This document shows positions 1 to 5,714 of a stretch of 5,714 bases of DNA, one piece after another. The notes beneath the pieces were generated by a model, which was not told the origin of the DNA, did no database searches, and saw only the letters and a list, made by a program, of their open reading frames with translations. Position 1 is the first letter of the stretch. Each line of letters starts with the position of its first letter. The stretch comes from an uncultured Bacteroidales bacterium (GTDB taxonomy: Bacteria > Bacteroidota > Bacteroidia > Bacteroidales > Paludibacteraceae): positions 1 through 5,714 of the forward strand of contig CALGCU010000021.1 in assembly GCA_937886455.1 (NCBI GenBank), read 5' to 3'. A program made the translations under genes and the position numbers.

Positions 1-44
1 GATACACGTAGGATACACGTAGGATACACGTAGGATACACGTAA
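1..44. repeat. 11-bp direct tandem repeat, four copies
   Basis: Four head-to-tail copies of the unit GATACACGTAG occupy the first 44 bases; the first three are identical and the fourth ends in A instead of G. The array touches the window edge, so more copies may lie upstream. The 11-bp period is close to one helical turn, so each unit would face the same side of the DNA, as in a phased protein-binding array. Because the unit contains TAG and 11 is not a multiple of 3, three units place a stop in every + strand frame, so the array cannot lie inside a + strand gene. A replication-slippage microsatellite is an equally good explanation. Confidence 0.9.
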
Positions 45-74
45 GATAAAGAATAGAAAACAGAAGGAATCATA

Positions 75-215
75 ATGTATCATCAAGGAAAACACCAAAA
101 CGTAACGGCTGATATTTCAAATATTGTAGCTATATGGAAGATATACTGCACTCGCTGGGAAAAATATTCAAGCAAGCTGGATATTTCTCGCTCGTTTGTT
201 GCTATCTTTAGATAA
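75..215 (+). CDS. possible 46-residue small protein, function unknown
   Basis: An ATG at 75 opens a 46-codon frame ending in TAA at 213-215. A purine-rich AGAAGGA lies 6 bases before the ATG and could serve as a ribosome binding site, although such sites matter little in Bacteroidota. The product is basic and has no signal peptide or membrane helix. Its second half, from about residue 24 (IYCTRWEKYSSKLDISRSF), is encoded by the first copy of the repeat at 142-209. The frame could therefore be an accident of that repeat. I do not recognise a family, and non-coding leader DNA is at least as likely as a real gene. Confidence 0.25.
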   Translation: MYHQGKHQNVTADISNIVAIWKIYCTRWEKYSSKLDISRSFVAIFR

Positions 216-238
216 GATTATACTGCACTCGCTGGGAA

Positions 239-263
239 AAATATTCAAGCAAGCTTGATATTT
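239..263. repeat. imperfect inverted repeat inside repeat copy 2
   Basis: AAATATTCAAGC (239-250) is complementary to GCTTGATATTT (253-263) apart from one extra T, with two A's between them. Two further pairs (237/265 and 236/266) extend the dyad beyond one mismatch. It includes the 8-bp palindrome CAAGCTTG at 250-257, which overlaps the proposed -33 element. In copy 1 a G in place of T breaks this palindrome. It could be an operator, or a remnant of a small mobile repeat. As RNA it would form a weak hairpin because the loop is only two bases. Confidence 0.55.
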
Positions 264-286
264 CTCGCTCGTTTGTTGTATCTTTG
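254..286 (+). promoter_or_regulatory. Bacteroides-type promoter of the operon
   Basis: TATCTTTG at 279-286 matches the Bacteroidota -7 consensus TAnnTTTG exactly. CTTG at 254-257 matches three of four bases of the -33 consensus TTTG. The 21-bp gap is slightly longer than I would expect for the ideal arrangement. Transcription should begin about 4-8 bases after the -7 box, near 290-294, giving an untranslated leader of about 55-60 bases before the ATG at 349. The equivalent positions in copy 1 are weaker: CTGG at 177-180, a 22-bp gap, and TATCTTTA at 203-210. Copy 1 is therefore probably a weak or dead promoter. Confidence 0.65.
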
Positions 287-293
287 TAAAATG

Positions 294-309
294 GTATGAA
301 GGTTCATAC
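294..309. promoter_or_regulatory. perfect 7+7 bp dyad at the predicted transcription start, possible operator
   Basis: GTATGAA (294-300) and TTCATAC (303-309) are perfect reverse complements separated by GG, forming a 16-bp dyad. It begins about 8 bases after the -7 box, at or just after the expected start of transcription, a classic position for a repressor operator. The two-base spacer would strain an RNA hairpin, so a DNA site for a dimeric regulator is more likely. No regulator gene is visible in the window. Confidence 0.45.
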
Positions 310-348
310 GTTTTTATTCGCATTAAATTTTTAACAATCTCTACCATT

Positions 349-1611
349 ATGAGCACAGATGATTTATTTTACCAAAATCTAAGCGTTGACAATCAGTTGT
401 GGCTGTCCGGGTATTTTTCTACTTCATCATCGTTAGTAAAAGATTTTCTAAAGAATGTGGATAAGGGTTCTTTGGGTTGGAGTCGAGTTGTGATATCCGA
501 TGATGTTGTTATGGATATGAATAATTTTTATTATCCAGAGGTTGTTGACTTTCATGTCAATAAGAAGCAACATGTTGTGTTGAATATTGATCAGGATGTT
601 TGGGTAGGTGATAAACAGGTGCATGTTGACAAGATTAGATTGTCTTTAATGCCGTTTAATATTTTGATTTATAGTATTGGGTTGCATGTTGAGCATGTTG
701 AGCTTTCTCAAATGTTTTCAATCTTGAACCAATTACGTCAAATCAATAGTTATGACCGCAATGAGTCAGTAGGTGAGTTTGTGAATGTTGCTATACAGCC
801 TGTACGTGAATTGTACGCTCTGTTATCTGGTAATAAGTATGAGCGTAATTCTCAGTTGGTGGAGAATGGTAATAAGTTGAAGATATTTCAGGTTGTCACC
901 ACATCGCATGTGCTCCATCAGTTACCAAATGCCAACAATTTGTTGTATAGTTTGGGGACATTGAGTATGAACGATCCGGATGATTACATGAGCAGTAGTG
1001 AGGAGTACATAGAGAGTGTGTTGAGGACTAACAAGGTGTCGGTATTTAATAATTGGTCGGCTCTTTCCTTGTTGGATACGATGACGTTTCTGACAGATAG
1101 TGGTATTCGTGATTATGTTCGCACTAATTGGTTGACAGATTACTTTGAATTGATTTATCTTTATCAATTGTATAGAAAGATATTTCTTTATCGCACAAAC
1201 AATGCTTTCCGCTTGAAGCGCATGCCAACAAATAAGCTTCAACAAGACATTGATGTGTTTAATAATCACTACTCTTTCAGTTATATTTCTTATAATTTTT
1301 TGCCCAATATCTTGAACAATACGATAGAGTTGACCTTCGAGATTTCAGAGGAGTTGGAGCAAATCAATCAGGTGGTGAATCGTGTGTTGCAGCTTGAGAC
1401 CGAGCATCGCGAGAAGCAATCCAATACATTCTTGACTTTTTTGGCTGTGATTGCTTCTTTTTCTGCTATCTGGGATACGAACTGCTTGATTGATGCGATT
1501 TTTAATTATGAGAGTTGTTTTGATGTGGCTATAGTTGGTTATCGTTTGATTACGTCAGTTTTATTGGCTATTGTATTTATAGTTGCTATAATTTCAAAAC
1601 GAAAAAAATGA
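349..1611 (+). CDS. CorA-like membrane protein paired with a STAND NTPase
   Basis: This 420-residue protein has a soluble N-terminal region of about 325 residues and then a probable coiled-coil or stalk helix (about 327-358, rich in E, Q, L and V). Two membrane helices follow at about 359-376 and 394-415, and the protein ends in a basic SKRKK tail. This layout (mixed alpha/beta domain, long stalk, C-terminal helix pair) is that of CorA-type divalent-cation channels, and the segment around residues 95-112 (KIRLSLMPFNILIYSI) resembles soluble domains of divergent CorA-like proteins. The GMN signature after the first helix is missing; the corresponding stretch reads WDTNCLIDAIF. Ion transport therefore cannot be assumed, and CorA membership is an inference from architecture. 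There is no signal peptide, so the bulk is probably cytoplasmic. The first ATG is at 349 with no clear ribosome site, as is usual in Bacteroidota. The stop lies 7 bases before the NTPase gene, so the two are almost certainly co-transcribed and probably translationally coupled. A role as membrane-damaging effector or membrane anchor is plausible. Confidence 0.85.
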   Translation: MSTDDLFYQNLSVDNQLWLSGYFSTSSSLVKDFLKNVDKGSLGWSRVVISDDVVMDMNNFYYPEVVDFHVNKKQHVVLNIDQDVWVGDKQVHVDKIRLSLMPFNILIYSIGLHVEHVELSQMFSILNQLRQINSYDRNESVGEFVNVAIQPVRELYALLSGNKYERNSQLVENGNKLKIFQVVTTSHVLHQLPNANNLLYSLGTLSMNDPDDYMSSSEEYIESVLRTNKVSVFNNWSALSLLDTMTFLTDSGIRDYVRTNWLTDYFELIYLYQLYRKIFLYRTNNAFRLKRMPTNKLQQDIDVFNNHYSFSYISYNFLPNILNNTIELTFEISEELEQINQVVNRVLQLETEHREKQSNTFLTFLAVIASFSAIWDTNCLIDAIFNYESCFDVAIVGYRLITSVLLAIVFIVAIISKRKK

Positions 1612-1618
1612 TTCTACT

Positions 1619-4600
1619 ATGCAACATCTACCGTCTTCCTTAAGATTGCCATTGGAGTATTTTGAAGAGAGTAAACGTGCTAATAATTACTTGCTCTCAA
1701 TGAATTATATGCTTGATTTCTTTGAAATCACTTCTCAATATGTATCCATTGTTTTGTTGGGTATGTTACGTCGTGAATTGAGGAGTGAGAGTGTGGTTCC
1801 CAAGGAATTGACAAATGCTATTATTAAGATAGACCGCAAGCGTCCATTGTCTTTTGGTGATTGGTGTAATGATATTCTTCCCTTGTTGCTTCATTCAGCA
1901 TCACAAATAATGCCCAATGACCCGACCGTTGTTGCTTTGAGGCGTTCCATTAGCAATAAACGTAATATTTTTATTGGCAACAAATATGAGCAAAGTATCG
2001 TTCAGATCAGAAATGAGTATCGTGGTCATGGTATGACCTTGGCAAACGAGATTTATGCTGAGGTGGTGCATACATTGCAAGCCCGCCTGGATGAATGGGT
2101 AAGTACATTGTTGTCTATACCTCATTATATTGACGAATCCGAATTGTTTCCTTTGGTTCACAGGTCAGAAGAAGGTCATGTTTATGTGTTTCAGACGCTG
2201 AAGGATGAGTATGTGTCATATGTGAGTTCACATAAAGATGCTACTATTAAGATAAATGACGACTACAATAAAGAATTTGATGAGTGGATGCAAGCACTGA
2301 TGCCTTCTTTTGATATTGCTAAATCACTGAATTGGCAGGAATATACGCGTCTGACTCATGATAAATCAGAAAGATATTTGTCATCAATCTATGAACAAAA
2401 AAAGTATAACCGTGAGTTGTATGTTGAGCGTGAGAACATTGAGGCAATATTTTCTGAATTTGACCAATCAGGTAAGCAGATATTTCCTCTTTTGGGAGAG
2501 CCCGGACAAGGTAAAACCAATCAGTTGTGTTATTGGGTAGAGCGATTTATGACTCAGCAGAAACCTGTGTTGGCATTTGTTGGAACAGAATTTATGGATA
2601 CGTCATTGGAGCAAACATTGCGTAATCAGTTGTCACATCGTAAGCCCATCAGCAGATTGATAGATGACCTACAGCGCCAAGCCAAGGAGAATGACCAACA
2701 TATATACATTTTTTTTGATGCACTGAATGAGTGTATTAAATATAATAATGATGAAAAGTCGGCATCCGGAGCCTTGGCTTTATTTGATGATATATATCGA
2801 ATATTCGGTGATGAAAAATATGATGCTTTCCGTGTGTTGATAAGTTGTAGAAACTATACTTGGGTTCAGCACATATTACCCAAATTAAAAGAGATCAACA
2901 CATCTGTCTTCTTTGGTTTCGGGCGAGAAGAAGAGCTTGCCATAAGGGGTTTCTCGGATTCAGAGTTAGAGAATGCATATGCTATTTATGGCTCATTGTA
3001 TCAGATGAGGACCAACTATCATGAGATTCATCGCAGTGTTTTATTGCGACTGAAAGACCCATTGATTTTGAAGATTGCATCCACGAATTATTTAGGCAAG
3101 CCAATGCCTATTGATGATAATATAGCCTATACTTCGAATCAACTTTTCCAACAGATGACTGAAGATATCACATCTTCCTATGCGGGTAACAAGCAAAGAG
3201 CGATTTTGAAATATATCTGTCAATGGATGCTCTCATTGTTTGAGAGAGGAACAGCCTGTGACACTATATATATGTCACAGGTGAAAGTTGCTTCAGAAGA
3301 TCCTATATTAGTAAAGTTAAAAGAACTGATATATGGTAAGGATGGAACTTCTATTGCTTTTGGCGAACTATTAAACAAACCCGAAAGGCCTATTTTGAGG
3401 TTGGTAGATGGAGAGAAGCTTCAATTCGTGTATGAACGCTATCTGGAGTTTATCATGGCAGTGGAATATTATTCACAACGTGTCAGTGATGTGAAGCAAC
3501 TTACAGCAGATGATGTATATGCTACTACACGAAAAGCTGCTATGACTGAGGTGATGTTGTCTGTTTTACGAAATGTGATTTTGATGGATTACATGCAGAC
3601 AAGTTCAACCGAACTGATACTTCAATTGGTGGAAAAATATGGTGATGATTTCACTATAAAGTCGTTGGTTCATAGTTGCATGAATGTGTTGGTGAATGAA
3701 CATTATGAGAAGCAGTTGTTTACAGTTCTCACGCATCTATTGGAACGCGATGCAGGTATGGGTGAACAGATTATGAGGTATAATGCTCTCTGCAAGGTGG
3801 TGAATAAGGGTAAGGCAGATGCACAATCCATAGATGAATATAAGTTGCTTGCAAGTCAGTTGAAGCCTATCATGCGATATAGGACTTTGGCTAATCAATC
3901 TTTAATCAATGGTATATTTCTGACTGATTATTTTAATGAGGGGCTATATGAACAGAATCCGTTTGAGTTGTTAGATAAAACGATGCAGGAAACAATTAAC
4001 GAAGTAAAAGATCAGACCTGCATGTATATTTATTACTTGTCTAATAAAACTTCTACGCAATCATACATTCCTCTCGAATGTAACTTAACGGATAAGATTA
4101 CGGAATACATGTTGGATTATGTACGTAGTTTATCGTTATGGAAAATTCCTTTCGTTGGAAAACAACGCTTAAGGTTGTTTGTATCATATTTGGAAACCGG
4201 TGTCAGGCTGAAGGTTTTATTACTTGTAGAGACGCTAGTCAATGCAAAAGACGAACAACGTCAGCGTGTAGGTGAATTGTATCAAGATATTATATCTGTT
4301 ATTAGGCATTTGACAGCCAACTTAAGCTTGCTTCGTATTATTCGACCATTTTTAACGCAAATTTTGCACAAGCAGTTGACATCTCAATCGTCTTATTGTA
4401 ACAATGTGATAGAGTATCAAGGGTTGTGGGAGAATGATTATATTCCAACTAAGTCGAGTGAAGACACATGGGACAAATGTGACTTGATGGAGGTGTCTAA
4501 ATACTTGAAAAACTACTCATGCTACATGGGTAAACAGGCGACTCACACAATTGATTCAATGCCTGATTTCGGACTGATTATAGACAAGGTGCTTCAAGCA

Positions 4601-5554
4601 TATCAAACCGGTGATGCTTTGTCTTATTTTATTCTTGAGCGTATGCTTGTAGTGCAATCATTGACGCAGCCCATGTTGTTTGTGGAATTTTTTGAGCGTA
4701 TATGTGAGGGTGATTTTCATAAAACAAAGTGGTGGGATTATAGCCAAATGTCCTTGTTGTATGTACTATATCAGGCCGGCATCAAGATGCCAAGTTTTCC
4801 TGACCGATTGTGGCAGATTATGACCGAGTGGTGTGAAGATTGGACCTTACGATTACGTGGGTATTATCGAGGGAGAAATAGTCATTTGGCCAATTCTATG
4901 CAGTTGTACAAACGAAATGTGATGGCCTGGTATTGCATGGTTTATTGCTATCGATTTGGCGACAAGCCTGATGAGATGATGCAATCATTGCCCTTGATGC
5001 ATAAGTTGATAGATCGGGCTATTGCAGAGCGAGATAAGGAGCTATTGATTCATTTGTTACAAAGCATCAATGAATTGATAACAGACTCTGGTTCAGCGGG
5101 GTATATCTATGCAGCAAAGGATTTGTTGTATTATGTGATTAAGCAAATTCCGGATATGAAAGTAATAGAGGAATTTGAGGCAAATGTTTCTATCCGTTAT
5201 TCGGACACTTCAGAAGATATTATTGCATTGATAGGAAGAATATTGAGTACAGCCAAACTATATTTTCCGCAACAGATCAATGAGTTTTTACAAAAAGATA
5301 CCATTGGTCTTACTTTCCCGGGATTGAATAAGTATAGTAATGAGCTATTGACTTATAATCCAGAGGGCGACAAGTTTAGTGACTTGATAACCCATCGATT
5401 CGGTAATTTTGTTATCTGGGCCATCGTTAATGAGCCCATTATAGATGAGTTGATTATTGAAGTGTGTGAGCAGATTCCGAATTCAAAAAATGCTTTTGAC
5501 TGGATTGACCATGTCACTAAGATCGGTTTTAAGTATATGTTTAATTTAAAATAA
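1619..5554 (+). CDS. STAND/NACHT-type NTPase with N-terminal HEPN-like motif and C-terminal helical sensor region
   Basis: This 1311-residue protein is built like bacterial NLR-type immune NTPases. Residues 1-165 are a helical domain with RNEYRGH at 131-137, which fits the R-N-x4-H motif of HEPN ribonucleases. Residues 166-285 link it to the NTPase core. The core shows Walker A GEPGQGKT (293-300), Walker B IFFDALNE (364-371) with D367 and E371, and a strand ending in arginine (VLISCRN, 406-412). LKDPLILK (478-485) matches the conserved proline motif of STAND proteins. QFVYERYLEFIMA (602-614) resembles the winged-helix segment before the sensor in Avs and NACHT relatives. Residues from about 620 to the end are almost wholly helical and probably form a TPR- or HEAT-like solenoid that senses a ligand. 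No membrane segment or signal peptide is seen, so it should be cytoplasmic. It starts 7 bases after the CorA-like gene. The STAND call is firm. The HEPN call rests on one motif and helical context. Antiviral function is inferred, and I cannot assign it to a named Avs type. Confidence 0.93.
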   Translation: MQHLPSSLRLPLEYFEESKRANNYLLSMNYMLDFFEITSQYVSIVLLGMLRRELRSESVVPKELTNAIIKIDRKRPLSFGDWCNDILPLLLHSASQIMPNDPTVVALRRSISNKRNIFIGNKYEQSIVQIRNEYRGHGMTLANEIYAEVVHTLQARLDEWVSTLLSIPHYIDESELFPLVHRSEEGHVYVFQTLKDEYVSYVSSHKDATIKINDDYNKEFDEWMQALMPSFDIAKSLNWQEYTRLTHDKSERYLSSIYEQKKYNRELYVERENIEAIFSEFDQSGKQIFPLLGEPGQGKTNQLCYWVERFMTQQKPVLAFVGTEFMDTSLEQTLRNQLSHRKPISRLIDDLQRQAKENDQHIYIFFDALNECIKYNNDEKSASGALALFDDIYRIFGDEKYDAFRVLISCRNYTWVQHILPKLKEINTSVFFGFGREEELAIRGFSDSELENAYAIYGSLYQMRTNYHEIHRSVLLRLKDPLILKIASTNYLGKPMPIDDNIAYTSNQLFQQMTEDITSSYAGNKQRAILKYICQWMLSLFERGTACDTIYMSQVKVASEDPILVKLKELIYGKDGTSIAFGELLNKPERPILRLVDGEKLQFVYERYLEFIMAVEYYSQRVSDVKQLTADDVYATTRKAAMTEVMLSVLRNVILMDYMQTSSTELILQLVEKYGDDFTIKSLVHSCMNVLVNEHYEKQLFTVLTHLLERDAGMGEQIMRYNALCKVVNKGKADAQSIDEYKLLASQLKPIMRYRTLANQSLINGIFLTDYFNEGLYEQNPFELLDKTMQETINEVKDQTCMYIYYLSNKTSTQSYIPLECNLTDKITEYMLDYVRSLSLWKIPFVGKQRLRLFVSYLETGVRLKVLLLVETLVNAKDEQRQRVGELYQDIISVIRHLTANLSLLRIIRPFLTQILHKQLTSQSSYCNNVIEYQGLWENDYIPTKSSEDTWDKCDLMEVSKYLKNYSCYMGKQATHTIDSMPDFGLIIDKVLQAYQTGDALSYFILERMLVVQSLTQPMLFVEFFERICEGDFHKTKWWDYSQMSLLYVLYQAGIKMPSFPDRLWQIMTEWCEDWTLRLRGYYRGRNSHLANSMQLYKRNVMAWYCMVYCYRFGDKPDEMMQSLPLMHKLIDRAIAERDKELLIHLLQSINELITDSGSAGYIYAAKDLLYYVIKQIPDMKVIEEFEANVSIRYSDTSEDIIALIGRILSTAKLYFPQQINEFLQKDTIGLTFPGLNKYSNELLTYNPEGDKFSDLITHRFGNFVIWAIVNEPIIDELIIEVCEQIPNSKNAFDWIDHVTKIGFKYMFNLK

Positions 5555-5581
5555 TGACGTTCAATGTTTAAATGTAGCATT

Positions 5582-5714
5582 ATGATAATTCTTTCTTCAT
5601 TGATTGTTGCACACAGAGGAGGTGCTCAAATAGGGAATGAAAATACGCTCTCTGCTTTTGAAAATGCAATAGCAGTTGGCTCTGATATGGTGGAACTGGA
5701 TGTTCACATGACCA
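5582..5714 (+). CDS. glycerophosphodiester phosphodiesterase, 5' end only
   Basis: Only the first 44 codons are present; the gene runs off the window. VAHRGG (residues 9-14) holds the catalytic histidine of the GDPD fold. ENTLSAFENAI (20-30) carries the metal-binding glutamate of the ENT motif, and VELDVHMT (37-44) is the ExD metal-binding strand that normally precedes KDG. These enzymes hydrolyse deacylated phospholipids such as glycerophosphocholine to glycerol 3-phosphate and an alcohol using a divalent metal. The chosen ATG at 5582 puts ten residues before HRGG, as is usual for cytoplasmic members. An in-frame ATG at 5564 adds six residues and lies only 9 bases after the NTPase stop, so it is a real alternative. 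No terminator is visible after the NTPase gene, so this gene probably shares its transcript. Whether it belongs to the same functional system or is an ordinary lipid-metabolism gene cannot be told from here. Confidence 0.88.
   Translation, partial: MIILSSLIVAHRGGAQIGNENTLSAFENAIAVGSDMVELDVHMT

Larger units (their letters stand above)
142..286. repeat. two tandem copies of a ~68-bp promoter-bearing segment
   Basis: Copy 1 runs 142-209 and copy 2 runs 219-285, with a period of 76-77 bp. Both start TATACTGCACTCGCTGGGAA and end in ATCTTT. The cores differ by only one substitution (G179 versus T256) and one extra base in copy 1 (C202); the base just after the core also differs, A210 versus G286. 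All three differences fall in promoter positions and make copy 2 the better promoter. The near identity implies a recent duplication or ongoing homogenisation. The segment may be a dispersed small repeat in this genome, which only a genome-wide search could show. Confidence 0.9.

Noticed and set aside
1..44. Plasmid replication iterons
   Set aside because: The units are shorter than usual iterons, only four are seen, and no replication initiator gene is in the window.
142..286. CRISPR array
   Set aside because: There are only two ~68-bp copies that are almost directly adjacent, with no unique spacers of CRISPR size.
168..356. 62-codon open frame on the - strand
   Set aside because: It runs across the promoter repeats and the predicted operator and overlaps the start of the membrane gene. 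The protein has no recognisable features.
922..1269. 115-codon open frame on the - strand
   Set aside because: It lies wholly inside the membrane protein gene and has no family features.
1901..2161. 86-codon open frame on the - strand
   Set aside because: It is antisense to the HEPN-like domain of the STAND gene, with no features and no promoter.
2358..2540. 60-codon open frame on the + strand in another frame
   Set aside because: It overlaps the Walker A region of the STAND gene, whose frame is clearly the real one.
5353..5580. 75-codon open frame on the - strand
   Set aside because: It is antisense to the C-terminus of the STAND gene and its junction with the GDPD gene, with no features.
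5555..5581. Rho-independent terminator after the STAND gene
   Set aside because: There is no GC-rich stem followed by a T-run; the AT-rich stretch gives no convincing hairpin.

Overview
The window looks like chromosomal or accessory DNA from a member of the Bacteroidota, most likely Bacteroides or a close relative. The reasons are the AT-rich composition, the absence of convincing AGGAGG-type ribosome binding sites before the two large genes, and a promoter with the TAnnTTTG-type -7 element typical of that group. The genus is an inference from these features and not from any database match.

Layout. Bases 1-348 are a non-coding or mostly non-coding leader rich in structure. It holds four copies of an 11-bp direct repeat (1-44), a doubtful 46-codon ORF (75-215), and two tandem copies of a roughly 68-bp segment (142-286). 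The second copy carries a good Bacteroides-type promoter, and a perfect 7+7 bp dyad (294-309) sits where transcription should begin. From 349 onward everything reads on the + strand in what looks like one operon. The first gene is a 420-residue protein with a C-terminal stalk and two membrane helices, CorA-like in layout (349-1611). Seven bases later comes a 1311-residue STAND/NACHT-type NTPase with an N-terminal HEPN-like motif and a long helical C-terminal region (1619-5554). Just after it is the 5' end of a glycerophosphodiester phosphodiesterase gene, cut by the window edge (5582-5714).

How the genes may work together. STAND NTPases with a large helical C-terminus and an N-terminal effector-type domain are a recurring design in bacterial anti-phage immunity (AVAST/Avs and bacterial NACHT proteins). 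Here the NTPase has an R-N-x4-H motif typical of HEPN ribonucleases and is tightly coupled to a membrane protein. A reasonable hypothesis is a two- or three-component abortive-infection system. The C-terminal solenoid would sense an invader, the STAND module would switch or oligomerise, and the HEPN-like domain and/or the membrane protein would damage or arrest the cell. The GDPD could be a third, lipid-directed component or simply the next gene. This is inference; I do not recognise the exact pair as a named system.
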